Positions 1-9,288 are shown, counted from the stretch's first letter. The stretch is DNA of 64,000 bases from Kosakonia radicincitans DSM 16656 (GCF_000280495.2 NZ_CP018016.1:2790001-2854000); one strand, 5' to 3'. Notes: generated by a model from the sequence alone, not told the origin. Program-made: numbers and translations.

Positions 1-1005
1 ACCGCTTTCCATCGCGCTGGCGCTGGCTTCATCCGCTCTGCCCATCGCTTCGGCAGCGGTTTCCGCGGTCTGGCGCACAGCGCTGGCGATCTCTTCTACC
101 GCGGCGGCGGTCTGATGCAGTTCGCCGGAGGTTTCTTCCGTGCGGCGCTGCAGGGATTCGCCTTCACTGGAAATGCGCCCGCTAATCACACGGATGCCGT
201 TGATTTGCGTTGATACATCGCCCACCAGTGAACTGAGATTTAACCCGGCCTGGTTAACCAGACGCATCAATAAGCCAATTTCATCCACACGATTAAAGCG
301 CACATAATCGCTCTGGCGTCCGGAAACCACTTTCTGCATTTGTTCCAGCACAATTTTCAGCGGACGAGATATTTGGCTGTGCAAAAAAACTGACAACAAA
401 CCTAATATAATAATTGCACTTCCGGCTTTTTCTGCGGCATCGAAAGGAACAAATTGCAGCGCAACAAGCAGGGCAGCAGTAATAATTGTGCCAACATTTA
501 TGCGTTTTGAAACACTGATTCGCTGGAAGATCGAGAAAAAAGAAAATAAACCCCGGCGAACAAGCAGACCTTTATAAAAACGATGTCCGCGGAGCTTGTT
601 TTCATTCGCCTGCTGATAAAGCTCAGCGCTGGCGTCAATTTCTTCACGGGTTGGGATATTTCGCACCGAGATATAACCCGTAAGCTGCCCTTGCTGATAT
701 ACCGGGGTGACGTTGGCGCGAACCCAGTAGTGATCACCATTGAGACGGCGGTTTTTAACAATCCCGGTCCAGCTGTCTCCCTGCTGAATGGTGAACCACA
801 TATCGCTAAATGCCGCAGGCGGCATATCAGGGTGACGAATTATATTATGCGCCTCACCCATAAGTTTATCTTCGCTATATCCGCTGGCATCAATAAAAGC
901 GGAGTTAGCATAAGTAATATGACTGTGTGTGTTAGTCGTCGACAACAGTGTCGTGCCATCGTTAAGCAAAAACTCTTTCTGTGTAACAGGAGTGTTACGC
1001 TTCAT
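1..1005 (-). CDS. Aer-like methyl-accepting chemotaxis protein (3' end outside window)
   Basis: The 335 visible residues start at the ATG complementary to 1003-1005. Residues 1-115 are an Aer-type PAS domain, with HNIIRHPDMP, the block ending in GIVKNRRLNGDHYWVRANV, and GYISVRNIPTREEI. Two closely spaced hydrophobic segments follow (about residues 180-215), then a HAMP-like stretch ending in RVDEIGLLMRLVNQ, then the start of the signalling helices (HQTAAAVEEIASAVRQTAE). This is the order seen in E. coli Aer, a redox/energy taxis receptor that binds FAD in the PAS domain and talks to CheA/CheW. The linker differs enough that a paralogue is more likely than Aer itself. The kinase-control tip lies beyond the window. 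Confidence 0.9.
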   Translation of the reverse strand, partial: MKRNTPVTQKEFLLNDGTTLLSTTNTHSHITYANSAFIDASGYSEDKLMGEAHNIIRHPDMPPAAFSDMWFTIQQGDSWTGIVKNRRLNGDHYWVRANVTPVYQQGQLTGYISVRNIPTREEIDASAELYQQANENKLRGHRFYKGLLVRRGLFSFFSIFQRISVSKRINVGTIITAALLVALQFVPFDAAEKAGSAIIILGLLSVFLHSQISRPLKIVLEQMQKVVSGRQSDYVRFNRVDEIGLLMRLVNQAGLNLSSLVGDVSTQINGIRVISGRISSEGESLQRRTEETSGELHQTAAAVEEIASAVRQTAETAAEAMGRADEASASAMESG

Positions 1006-1096
1006 GAATATTCCCCACAATATACCGCGATCAAAAAGTATTGCTGACGCGGTAATGGCTTTTTTTATAATTTACCGGCCAGTCGATTTGTTGTTA

Positions 1097-1123
1097 TTAC
1101 CGATGCATTTTCCACAAACCTGA
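1097..1123 (-). promoter_or_regulatory. candidate sigma-28 (FliA) promoter of the chemoreceptor
   Basis: Read on the minus strand, TCAGGTTT, an 11-base spacer and ATCGGTAA match the flagellar sigma-28 pattern (TAAAGTTT, N11, GCCGATAA) at 11 of 16 positions with the exact spacer. It ends about 90 bases before the chemoreceptor start. Chemoreceptor genes are commonly FliA-dependent, so the site fits its context, but the match is imperfect. Confidence 0.4.
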
Positions 1124-1463
1124 GGCTGACGGAAAGTAGCTGTGATAAATATTTTTTAAGTCAGGCTTACAGTTCTGTTGATAAATATTGTTATGATTTT
1201 GCGAAAGAAAAATGATGAAATGAAAATTCACCAGCCATAAGTAAATCCTTAAGCTAAATTACCAGCCAGCCATGCATAAAAGCCTAAAAATTAAGCGACG
1301 AAAAATAGAAACATTAACATAGCAGGCTAATGTGTTTACATTTTTGCGCAGCCAAATATCAGTAAAACAGCAGCATCGATTAAATATTGCCTCAACAACA
1401 GTCAAAAAAACATTATATTTTGCAGGGGTATTGGACAGGCGAGAATATGGGAATGGGGATACT

Positions 1464-1486
1464 GCGCGGCGTAAGTATCGCCGCGC
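1464..1486 (-). terminator. GC-rich hairpin after the transporter operon
   Basis: GCGCGGCG (1464-1471) and CGCCGCGC (1479-1486) form an 8-bp stem with a 7-base loop, six bases past the stop of the ABC ATPase gene. No clear T-run follows on the minus strand, so this may be a 3'-end stabiliser rather than a classical terminator. Confidence 0.4.
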
Positions 1487-1491
1487 AATAA

Positions 1492-2250
1492 TTAATGGCT
1501 AAGGATTTGGTCGAGAAACTGGCGGGTACGTGGATGCGCAGGCTGGGTAAAAAAGGTTTCTGGCGGAGCGGATTCGACAATGCGCCCGTCGGCCATCAGC
1601 ACCACGTTATCCGCAACGGTACGGGCAAACCCCATCTCATGGGTCACCACAATCATCGTCATGCCGCTCTCAGCGAGATCGAGCATCACATCCAGCACTT
1701 CTTTGATCATCTCTGGATCGAGCGCCGAAGTGGGTTCATCAAACAGCATAATCTCCGGTTGCATGCAGAGCGCGCGGGCGATAGCCACGCGCTGTTGCTG
1801 GCCGCCGGAGAGTTGCAGCGGGAACTTATGCGCCTGATTGGCAATCTGCACTTTTTCCAGATAATGCATCGCCAGTTCCGTTGCCTGCGCGCGGCTCATC
1901 TTGCGCACCAGCGTCGGCCCGATAATCAGGTTATCCAGCACGCTTAAGTGCGGAAACAGATTAAACTGCTGAAACAGCATGCCAATGCTCAGACGGATAC
2001 GGCTGATATTGCGTACGTTGTCGTTCATTTCGATGCCGTTCACCAGAATCTGGCCTTTCTGATGCTCTTCCAGCCGGTTGATGCAGCGGATCAGCGTTGA
2101 TTTACCGGAGCCGGAAGGGCCGCAGATCACCACGCGTTCCCCTTTTTTCACGCTGAGCGACACCTCATCCAGCACCTGAAATTTCCCGTACCATTTACTG
2201 ACACCGGTTAATTGAATAATCGCGTCTTGCGCGGGCGAAGTGGCTTGCAT
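1492..2250 (-). CDS. aapP: amino-acid ABC transporter ATP-binding protein (AapP/YhdZ type)
   Basis: This 252-residue cytoplasmic ATPase powers the transporter encoded upstream. It has a Walker A (CGPSGSGKST, about residues 43-52), a Q-loop (FQQFNLFPH), the ABC signature LSGGQQQRVAIARAL, a Walker B with catalytic Glu (EIMLFDEPTSALDPE) and the H-loop VVTHEMGFA. The length and LFDEPTSALDPE motif are typical of the GlnQ/AapP polar amino-acid subfamily. Its ATG shares one base with the stop of the preceding permease gene, so it is the last gene of a four-gene aapJQMP-type operon. Confidence 0.92.
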   Translation of the reverse strand: MQATSPAQDAIIQLTGVSKWYGKFQVLDEVSLSVKKGERVVICGPSGSGKSTLIRCINRLEEHQKGQILVNGIEMNDNVRNISRIRLSIGMLFQQFNLFPHLSVLDNLIIGPTLVRKMSRAQATELAMHYLEKVQIANQAHKFPLQLSGGQQQRVAIARALCMQPEIMLFDEPTSALDPEMIKEVLDVMLDLAESGMTMIVVTHEMGFARTVADNVVLMADGRIVESAPPETFFTQPAHPRTRQFLDQILSH

Positions 2251-3317
2251 CAGGAAACTCCTTCAGGATTACGGCTGGCATCAATGCGTTTTTCTACCCA
2301 CACGGCATAACGGGAAAGCAAAAAGCCAAACACTAAATAGAGACTGGCAATGAACACATAGGTTTCGATGTAGTAGCGACGCCACTGCGGATCCTGCATC
2401 GCAGCGGTAGTGGCAGTCAGCACATCGAACAACCCAATGATGATGACAAACGACGAGTTTTTCATTGCCGCAATAATATGGTTGGTCACCGCTGGCAGGC
2501 AGATACGCAGCGCCTGCGGCAGCACGATTTTCGTGGTGGTGTGCCAGTACCCCAGATTCAGCACGGCAGCGGCTTCATACTGACCGCGCGGCACTGCCTG
2601 TAAACCGCCACGGATCACTTCCGCCTGGTAACAGGCAAAGAACAGTGCGATACCAATAATCACACGCAGCAGTTTATTAACCTCCATTCCCGCCGGTAAA
2701 AACAGCGGGAACACATTCACCGCGACAAACAGAATGGTGATCAGCGGCACACCGCGCAGACCTTCAATAAAAATGACCGACAGGCCGCGCAGAAACGGCA
2801 GTGGCGAACGGCGTCCGAGCGCGAGGATTACCGAAACCGGCATACCAATGATCACCGTACCGGAAAAGAGCAGCAGGGTGAGCGGCAAGCCACCCCAGTC
2901 AGAAGAAGGCACCGCTTTCAGCCCAAAGAGACCGCCGCTCATCAACACCGACATCAGCGCAATCGACACCAGCCACAGCGGCCACAATAAGCGCGAGTGC
3001 CAGCACATCGGCGAGAGCGATAAACCAATGGTGATAAACCACACCAGCATCGCCAGCGCTGCACGCCACTGCTCATCATAGGGATAGAGACCAAACAGGA
3101 TCGGGCGATACTTTTCGCCAATCACTGCCCAGCAGGCACCGGTGGCGGCCCGACACTGTTCTGCCGTGCCATGAAAACCAACGGCGTCGATAATGCCCCA
3201 GCGGATCAGCGTTGAAGCGACCAGCCCTATTACGGTTAACAGCAGCAAGGTCAGTACCGTCTGCGCAACGCTGCTGAACAGATTACGGCGCAGCCAGAAA
3301 ACCACGGTATTTTGCAT
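2250..3317 (-). CDS. aapM: amino-acid ABC transporter permease (AapM/YhdY type)
   Basis: This inner-membrane permease has 355 residues and several hydrophobic segments. It carries the HisM/GlnP-type cytoplasmic loop YEAAAVLNLGYWHTTTKIVLPQ (near residue 250) that docks on the ATPase. The periplasmic segment CRAATGACWAVIGEKYRPI is characteristic of the AapM/YhdY branch, which is longer than ordinary HisM-type permeases because of an N-terminal extension. It probably pairs as a heterodimer with the next gene upstream, ten bases away. The substrate is inferred to be L-amino acids in general; the sequence alone does not fix specificity. Confidence 0.9.
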   Translation of the reverse strand: MQNTVVFWLRRNLFSSVAQTVLTLLLLTVIGLVASTLIRWGIIDAVGFHGTAEQCRAATGACWAVIGEKYRPILFGLYPYDEQWRAALAMLVWFITIGLSLSPMCWHSRLLWPLWLVSIALMSVLMSGGLFGLKAVPSSDWGGLPLTLLLFSGTVIIGMPVSVILALGRRSPLPFLRGLSVIFIEGLRGVPLITILFVAVNVFPLFLPAGMEVNKLLRVIIGIALFFACYQAEVIRGGLQAVPRGQYEAAAVLNLGYWHTTTKIVLPQALRICLPAVTNHIIAAMKNSSFVIIIGLFDVLTATTAAMQDPQWRRYYIETYVFIASLYLVFGFLLSRYAVWVEKRIDASRNPEGVS

Positions 3318-3326
3318 AACGGTTCC

Positions 3327-4547
3327 TTAGCGCTCTTTAATGGCGACGTAGCGGTTAAACAGGTTCATCAGCAGTGAGGTCGTTCCGCTGATGATGAGAT
3401 AGACCACCATCATAATGGCGATCGCCTCCAGCGCCTGGCCGGTCTGGCTCATCATGGTGTTGCTGATATTCGCCAGTTCCGGATAGCCGATAACCACGGC
3501 AATCGAGCTGTTCTTCGCCAGGCTGACATACTTGCTCGCCAGCGGCGGCACCATCACCCGCATCGCCTGCGGGATCACCACATGACGCATCACGTGCCAC
3601 GGCGAAAACGACAGGGCGCGCGCCGCTTCCAGTTGGCCTTTCGGTACAGACTGAATGCCTGCGCGAACGATCTCGGCGATATAGGAAGATGAGTAGAGTG
3701 CAATGCCAAGCAGCAGGGCAGTAAACTCCGGGGTGATATTAAACCCGCCGCGGAAATTGAAACCGCGCAGCGCCGGGCGATTCAGTTCATGCGGTGCGCC
3801 GCACAACCACCAAGCCAGTAATGGCAGGCCGATAATCAGCGCCAGCCGAATGCGCCCGGTGGGCAGCATTTTGCCGTGGCGCTCACGCCAGCGGCGCGCC
3901 ACCAGCGAAAGCAGCAAACTGAGCGCACAGGCCACCAGCAGTGCAACAAAAGCCCACAGCCAGCCACTGTGAGCGGCCGGCACGGTAAAGGTTAATCCAC
4001 GATTGGTTAAAAAACCGCCCGGCAGCGCAATCGCGTCACGCGGTGCGGGCAGGTTGCGGATCACCATCGACCAGAAAATCACATGCAAAATCACCGGCAC
4101 GTTACGCAACATTTCAACGTAGGTGACCGAGATTTTCACCAGCAGCCAGTTTTTCGAGACGCGGCCAATGCCGACGATAAACCCCAGCACGGTTGCCAGC
4201 ACAATGCCGCACAGCGTCACATACAGGGTATTAAGCAGGCCGACGGCAAGTGCGCGGGCGTAACTGTCCTGCGGCGTGTAGTTAATCAGTGTTTCGCCAA
4301 TGGCGAACTGCGCGCTCTGATGCAAAAAACCAAAACCGGTCGCAATGCGCTGCGCATGCAGGTTCGCCACCACATTGCTGTAGAGCCAGTAGCTAAAACC
4401 CGTTAACAGCAGCGCCAGCAGCAGCTGATAGCACCAGCTACGTACGGTTTTGCCGCCGAAAAAGGTGAAAAGGCGAAACGCGGCGGCCGGTTGCGTGGTG
4501 GCAGACGCCATCACCGTAGCACCGGAGTTGTCAGACTGTTTCATCAT
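3327..4547 (-). CDS. aapQ: amino-acid ABC transporter permease (AapQ/YhdX type)
   Basis: The 406-residue inner-membrane permease has the EAA loop (LEAARALSFSPWHVMRHVVIPQ) and the long insertion between the second and later transmembrane helices that marks AapQ/YhdX. The segment GFGFLHQSAQFAIGETLI is typical of this branch. It lies between the binding protein and AapM in the usual J-Q-M-P order. Two consecutive ATG codons are possible starts (4547 or 4544) and neither has a strong ribosome site, so translation may depend on the upstream gene. Confidence 0.9.
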   Translation of the reverse strand: MMKQSDNSGATVMASATTQPAAAFRLFTFFGGKTVRSWCYQLLLALLLTGFSYWLYSNVVANLHAQRIATGFGFLHQSAQFAIGETLINYTPQDSYARALAVGLLNTLYVTLCGIVLATVLGFIVGIGRVSKNWLLVKISVTYVEMLRNVPVILHVIFWSMVIRNLPAPRDAIALPGGFLTNRGLTFTVPAAHSGWLWAFVALLVACALSLLLSLVARRWRERHGKMLPTGRIRLALIIGLPLLAWWLCGAPHELNRPALRGFNFRGGFNITPEFTALLLGIALYSSSYIAEIVRAGIQSVPKGQLEAARALSFSPWHVMRHVVIPQAMRVMVPPLASKYVSLAKNSSIAVVIGYPELANISNTMMSQTGQALEAIAIMMVVYLIISGTTSLLMNLFNRYVAIKER

Positions 4548-4605
4548 TAAACGTTGTTCTTAGCGGGGTGAAAGGGGCTGCCCCCGGATGAGGACAGCCT
4601 TGCGG

Positions 4606-5652
4606 TTAGCGGATCGGCAGACCGTAAAGCAAGCCGCCTTTGTTCCACTGATTATTTAAATCACGAGCCAGCGGTTCGGGGCTGTTGGGGCCAAAATGAC
4701 GGTTGTAGATATCACCATAGTTGCCCACCTGTTTGACGATGTTGTACACCCATTTGTCATCGAGGCCGAGTTTCTGACCAAAACCGCCGGTCACGCCCAG
4801 CAGTGCCTGGACATCCGGATCGGTGGACTTCAGTTTTTCGTCAACGTTGCCCTGGTTGACGTCCATCTCTTCGGCATCAAAGGTGGCGTAAACCACCCAT
4901 TTCACAATGTCGTACCACTGGCTGTCGCCTTTACGCACCGCCATCGCCAGCGGCTCTTTTGAGTACATCCCCGGCAGGATCACGTGATCCTGCGGCTTGT
5001 CAGTATCAAATGCCAGAATACCCGGCAGCGCCACTTTATCGCGGGCAATCACGTCACAGCGCCCGGAAAGATAGGCCGCCACATACTCTTTATTGTTCTC
5101 GATAACCACCGGGGTGTAGTGCAAATTGCGCGAACCGAAAATCTGCGCCACGTTACGCTCGGTGCTGCTCGGCGTGACACAAACGGTTGCGCCGTCGAGA
5201 TCTTCAATTTTCTTCACGCCGCTATTGGCGCGCACCATAAAACCGGTACCGGTATAAAAGTTAGGTGGCGCGAAGCTGATGCCCAGCGCAACGTCATTGG
5301 TTAATGTCGCCGTCGTATTACGCGACAGCACGTCCACTTCGCCGGATTGCAGCGCCATAAAGCGTTGCGCCGTCGACAGCGGGGTGAAACGTACTTTTGA
5401 CGGATCGCCAAATACCGCCGATGCCAGCGCGCGGCAGAAATCAACATCCAGGCCTTCCCACTGACCTTTGCTGTTGATGGCGGCAAAACCGTGGCGGGCA
5501 GGGTGAACACCGCAAACCAGTTCACCACGGGCTTTGATTTTCTTCAGGGTATCGCCATTTGTAACAGGGGCATTTTCCGCCTGAGCAGGCATCAACAAAC
5601 TGCCCAGCGCCAGCAACAGAACTGACGCAGCAAGATGGGTTCTTTTCAGCAT
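4606..5652 (-). CDS. aapJ: periplasmic amino-acid-binding protein (AapJ/YhdW type)
   Basis: This 348-residue solute-binding protein starts with a Sec signal peptide (positive MLKR, hydrophobic core, cleavage near PAQA-EN). The mature part matches the SBP_bac_3 family of the AapJ branch: GELVCGVHPARHGFA, WEGLDVDFCRALASAVFGD, the block beginning EVDVLSRNTTATL, and the C-terminal FGPNSPEPLARDLNNQWNKG. It captures amino acids in the periplasm and delivers them to AapQM. It is the first gene of the transporter operon. A TTTGTATAC motif about 70 bases upstream matches one beside the divergent GntR regulator. Confidence 0.92.
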   Translation of the reverse strand: MLKRTHLAASVLLLALGSLLMPAQAENAPVTNGDTLKKIKARGELVCGVHPARHGFAAINSKGQWEGLDVDFCRALASAVFGDPSKVRFTPLSTAQRFMALQSGEVDVLSRNTTATLTNDVALGISFAPPNFYTGTGFMVRANSGVKKIEDLDGATVCVTPSSTERNVAQIFGSRNLHYTPVVIENNKEYVAAYLSGRCDVIARDKVALPGILAFDTDKPQDHVILPGMYSKEPLAMAVRKGDSQWYDIVKWVVYATFDAEEMDVNQGNVDEKLKSTDPDVQALLGVTGGFGQKLGLDDKWVYNIVKQVGNYGDIYNRHFGPNSPEPLARDLNNQWNKGGLLYGLPIR

Positions 5653-5723
5653 GGGCTATCCTTTTTAAAAGTGGCTATCCGATTAATTAACTGTATTTAT
5701 TACTAGTTTTACTCGCGTGTCCG

Positions 5724-5732
5724 TTTGTATAC
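5724..5732. promoter_or_regulatory. candidate GntR half-operator upstream of aapJ
   Basis: TTTGTATAC lies in the 156-base gap before aapJ. The same nine bases occur at 9364-9372 inside the perfect palindrome TTGTATACAA beside the GntR gene. FCD-type GntR regulators often bind TTGTATACAA-like sites, so a shared regulon is inferred. Confidence 0.4.
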
Positions 5733-5808
5733 CTATGTTCGCCATCCATAGCGCATTTAGCAAAGAACGAATTTAGTAAAGCATATTCACACGCGACCGA
5801 AGGCATTA

Positions 5809-6564
5809 TTACCAGCGCTGTACACCTTGCCACAGCAACTGCGCACTCAGCAGGATCATGGTCAGGCGGAACAAAATGCGGAACAGCCGCTCCGGCACAT
5901 TATCCAGTACCCGCGTTCCCAGCCAGGTACCAAGCGCGCCGCTGATAATCATCGCCGTCAGCACGGGTAACCAGTTGGCCCAGGCAAATCCCATCACCCC
6001 GAATGCCAGAATTTTCAGCCCGTGTTGCAATACCATACAGGTTGCATGGGTGGCGATCAGCGGCTGGCGTTTCAACCCTTGCGAGCTGATAAGCCCGGCC
6101 ACCATTGGCCCGGTTGCGCCAACGATCATCGTGCCCAGACTACTGATCCCACCGCCGATGATGAAAAACGGACGGCTGAGCGGTTTTTGTTCGCCACGTT
6201 TGCGCAACACCGACCAGAGAATAAACAGCCCCAGCGCAATGCGCGCAACGCTGTCCGGGATCACCGCGGCCACCGGCGCGCCAACGGCAATGCCGACGGC
6301 GCAACCAAGCAGAAACCACAGCACCAGCGGCCACACGACATGCAGGCGCTGGATCAGGGTCCGGCTCAGGTTTGAACCGAGTTGCACTAAACCATGCACC
6401 GGCATCAGGCTGCTGACCGGCATGCCCAGCCCCATGATCGCCAGCAGGGCCGTACCGCCACCCAATCCCATTGCCGCTGTCAGCGCCGAGGTGAGGAAAC
6501 TGCAAAATACCATCACTGCCGCAAACATCGGTGTGATCTCGGGTGGAATTAACGTCAGGCCCAT
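5809..6564 (-). CDS. TauE/SafE-family (TSUP) permease
   Basis: This 251-residue, very hydrophobic protein has about eight predicted membrane spans in two similar halves. It contains the glycine-rich motifs AAMGLGGGTALLAIMGLGMP and GGGISSLGTMIVGATGPM that mark the TauE/SafE (DUF81) family. Members export or import sulfonates, sulfite and other small organic anions. Here it lies 11 bases downstream of an MmgE/PrpD gene and upstream of the amino-acid transporter, so it may move a substrate or product of those enzymes. The substrate is unknown. Confidence 0.85.
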   Translation of the reverse strand: MGLTLIPPEITPMFAAVMVFCSFLTSALTAAMGLGGGTALLAIMGLGMPVSSLMPVHGLVQLGSNLSRTLIQRLHVVWPLVLWFLLGCAVGIAVGAPVAAVIPDSVARIALGLFILWSVLRKRGEQKPLSRPFFIIGGGISSLGTMIVGATGPMVAGLISSQGLKRQPLIATHATCMVLQHGLKILAFGVMGFAWANWLPVLTAMIISGALGTWLGTRVLDNVPERLFRILFRLTMILLSAQLLWQGVQRW

Positions 6565-6575
6565 TTTGCGTCCCG

Positions 6576-7898
6576 TTAGCGGAAATCATCGTGCAGCAGG
6601 CGTTGATAGAGCGCCTGCGCGGCTTCTTTCGACAACACGCGGCTGGCGCAGTCAAGAAACTTCTGTTCAATCAAATTATCCGGGAGCGGAATAGCCGGAC
6701 TGGAACCCCGCGCTCCGGCGACACGCCGTATAAACTCACGCCCGTCGGTGGTGGTAAGCGTCACAAACGCGCTATGGGTGATCTCTTCATCATGACGCTC
6801 CAGCGTCACTTTGCGCATTAACGTTTGCGTGGCCGGATCGGCGAACAGCGCATCATCAATAAAATCATCCAGCGTCAGCGAACCGGTAACAAACGCCCGC
6901 GCCACGCAGTAGTGCAGGCTGAACTTTCCGGCCAGCGGATTGACCGGCTCAGGAATATTGATATGCGGAAAACGAATCGGGTGAACCTGCACGGCGATCC
7001 GCTCAACCTCGTGCGGTTGCAGGCCGGTCTCTTCGCGTAATGCCAGCACACCATCAAGCGGTGATAAAATAGCGTAGCAGCAGGGGAAGTATTTGTAATT
7101 ATTGCTTTTCACGGTATCGAGAATAAAGGGCGTTTCATTCCAGCTTTCGGTCAGCGGTAGCGAATCCACATTCTCCACCCCGTTGTAAACATGGAAGTAA
7201 CCCTGGTGTTGTTCAAATGCGCGCTGCCCGGCGGTAAAACCGCTTTGTGCCAGTTTGCAGGCCATGACTGCGCTGCGTGCCGCCTGACCTACCGCCAGCG
7301 CTTTGGTTTCACTGCCAAAATTGGATTTGATGCCACTGGCCAGCGACGCGGTAATCGACAGCGCGGTAGCAGTCTGCTCTTCATTCAGCGCGAGGATCAC
7401 CGCACAGGCGGCAACGCCTGCAAATACCCCGACCGTGGTCGTCGGGTGCCAGCCGTGACGATACTGAAAAGGGCTGACTGCCTTGCCCATGCGTACCGCC
7501 GTTTCATAGCCCGTAATATAGGCGCGCAGCACCGCATCGCCATTCAGATCCCGTTCATCCGCCAGCGCCAGCAGCGCAGGCAAAACCGCCACGGAAATAT
7601 GGCCGTGCAGCCATGAATTAGAATCATCAAAATCGAGCAGATGAGAAGAGACACCGTTCAGCAGCGCGGCATCCAGCGCGTTCAGTTTCAGGTCGGTGCC
7701 GAATACGCGGCTATTGCCGCTGGCGGCACCCGGAACAATAACGCTGCGCAATTTTACAGCGCCTTCCTGAACGCCACCGGCCAGCGTCACGCCGAGCGTG
7801 TCAATAATCGCGGTGCGTGCCTGGGCATACGCCGCCTGCGGGAAAGCCTGCCGGGAGAACGCCAGCAAATTACCGGCAAGTTGTCGGGCAATGGTCAT
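6576..7898 (-). CDS. MmgE/PrpD-family enzyme, copy 1
   Basis: This 440-residue protein belongs to the 2-methylcitrate dehydratase-like fold, which also includes cis-aconitate decarboxylase and iminodisuccinate epimerase. Family blocks are SSHLLDFDDSNSWLHGH, FQYRHGWHPTTTVGVFAG, SETKALAVGQAARSA, NNYKYFPCCYAI and GKFSLHYCVARAF. The ATG at 7898 is chosen because AGGA lies nine bases before it; the reading frame stays open to a TTG further out. It follows a second MmgE/PrpD gene by 25 bases. No prpB, prpC or acnB is nearby, so a role in propionate metabolism is unlikely. The substrate is not identified. Confidence 0.85.
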   Translation of the reverse strand: MTIARQLAGNLLAFSRQAFPQAAYAQARTAIIDTLGVTLAGGVQEGAVKLRSVIVPGAASGNSRVFGTDLKLNALDAALLNGVSSHLLDFDDSNSWLHGHISVAVLPALLALADERDLNGDAVLRAYITGYETAVRMGKAVSPFQYRHGWHPTTTVGVFAGVAACAVILALNEEQTATALSITASLASGIKSNFGSETKALAVGQAARSAVMACKLAQSGFTAGQRAFEQHQGYFHVYNGVENVDSLPLTESWNETPFILDTVKSNNYKYFPCCYAILSPLDGVLALREETGLQPHEVERIAVQVHPIRFPHINIPEPVNPLAGKFSLHYCVARAFVTGSLTLDDFIDDALFADPATQTLMRKVTLERHDEEITHSAFVTLTTTDGREFIRRVAGARGSSPAIPLPDNLIEQKFLDCASRVLSKEAAQALYQRLLHDDFR

Positions 7899-7923
7899 GA
7901 TAATGTCCTGTACCAAAAATGAA

Positions 7924-9288
7924 TCAGTTATCGCCGGCCAGCAGTCCGGTGATCAGCGCCAGAGAACCCGGGCGCTCAAAATGTGCGGCAGCGTCATACA
8001 GGGCGGCGCTACGTGCTGTGCCGAGGACGGGGATAGTCAGAGCGTCAAACTTGGCGTGTAGCTCTTCATCGCTCAGTGGGTTTTGCGCATGTCCGCGATA
8101 AACATCAGTATGTGCGTGGATAACCGAACCGTCATCCAGCCAGACATCAATAAATGCCGAGCTGGCGGATTGCCCGTCTACCGCCTCAATCTCCAGCAGC
8201 GGCAGCAGGGCGCGCGGGCGGGGATCGTCAACCGTGGTCTGGGTGAAATCGGTGTCGGTCAGCGCATAACCACTCAGGGCAAGTGTGATGCAGTGTGGAA
8301 TACTAAATTTACTTTCCAGCGGCGTGCGGGGATTCATGATCCCGGCATTCACCATCCCCATCGGGTGGACTTTCGCAGTGATACGGGTGATTTTCCGCCC
8401 CTGTAATTGCGGATAAATTTTGCGCGCCGTTTCGATGGAGGCATGCGTGCCGCGACAACTGGCGTACAGCTTGTAGCCATTGGTCAGCAGTTCCCAGCTT
8501 TCGCCGAAGTCGAGGGGAGGGATCTCGGCGCTGCCGTCCTGGATAAAGATTTTTACCCAGCCATCCGCTTCATAAAAATGGTGTGCAGCGACAAAATCTT
8601 CAGCCGCCAGTTGCGCTGCGAGAATGCCATCCATTGCCGCTTTACCGGCGTGGAAAGGTTTGCCGTGCGTACCAGACGATTTCTGCAAACCGCCCATCAT
8701 GGTGGCTGCCGCGCCGAGCGCATTGCATACCTGCTCTGGTGAAAGCTGCAAAATTACCGCAGCAACGGCCGCGGCACCGGCGCGTCCGACCACGGAAGTG
8801 GGATGAAAACCACGGCGCTGCAGATTACGCCCGACACCAGGCACCCAACCGCCGCCAAGTTTCGCCATCACTTCAAAGCCTGTAATAAATGCCAGCAGCA
8901 CCTGCTCTTCATCCAGCGGATATGCCTGCGCCATCGCCAGCGCAGTAGACCAGCAAGGGCCGCCCGGATGACCTGCGCCAGCAGGGTGGGTATCGTCGTA
9001 ATCGGCGGCATGCGCCATGGTGGCGTTAATCATTGCGGCAAGCGCGGGAGTGGTTGTACCGGAAAGGAAAATGCGCGATTCGCCGGAAGCATTCCATGTT
9101 TTCGCCACCTTGCGAACTGCATTAACCGCATCATCATTAACGGCGCCGAGCGCGACGCCAAGAAAATCGATCAGTGCGCGTTTAGCTTCATGTCGCACGG
9201 CTGGCGGCACGGTGAGTTGGTTCGCATGGCTAATAAAATGGCTTAACTGTTTTCCGCGGGTTAGTTCAACATCTGCATTATTTGTCAT
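7924..9288 (-). CDS. MmgE/PrpD-family enzyme, copy 2
   Basis: This 454-residue protein is a clear but distant paralogue of its neighbour. It shows AHAADYDDTHPAGAGHPGGP, GRNLQRRGFHPTSVVGRAGA, SSGTHGKPFHAGKAAMDGI, NGYKLYASCRGTHASIET and SKFSIPHCITLALSG. The HGKPFHAGKAA block keeps the family's usual lysine and histidine, unlike the first copy. It is the promoter-proximal gene of the minus-strand cluster and is divergent from the GntR regulator across 254 bases. Two tandem MmgE/PrpD enzymes suggest successive or stereo-specific steps on one substrate; this is inference. Confidence 0.85.
   Translation of the reverse strand: MTNNADVELTRGKQLSHFISHANQLTVPPAVRHEAKRALIDFLGVALGAVNDDAVNAVRKVAKTWNASGESRIFLSGTTTPALAAMINATMAHAADYDDTHPAGAGHPGGPCWSTALAMAQAYPLDEEQVLLAFITGFEVMAKLGGGWVPGVGRNLQRRGFHPTSVVGRAGAAAVAAVILQLSPEQVCNALGAAATMMGGLQKSSGTHGKPFHAGKAAMDGILAAQLAAEDFVAAHHFYEADGWVKIFIQDGSAEIPPLDFGESWELLTNGYKLYASCRGTHASIETARKIYPQLQGRKITRITAKVHPMGMVNAGIMNPRTPLESKFSIPHCITLALSGYALTDTDFTQTTVDDPRPRALLPLLEIEAVDGQSASSAFIDVWLDDGSVIHAHTDVYRGHAQNPLSDEELHAKFDALTIPVLGTARSAALYDAAAHFERPGSLALITGLLAGDN

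Larger units (their letters stand above)
1006..1491. other. 486-base AT-rich intergenic region
   Basis: This gap separates the chemoreceptor start from the end of the amino-acid transporter operon. It is markedly AT-rich from about 1140 to 1420. Apart from the candidate sigma-28 promoter (1097-1123) and the hairpin at 1464-1486, no gene or RNA was recognised. Confidence 0.5.

Noticed and set aside
5858..6694. 278-codon plus-strand open frame opposite the TSUP permease
   Set aside because: It is antisense to a well-conserved membrane protein; the predicted product has no domain-like pattern and spans the boundary of two real genes.
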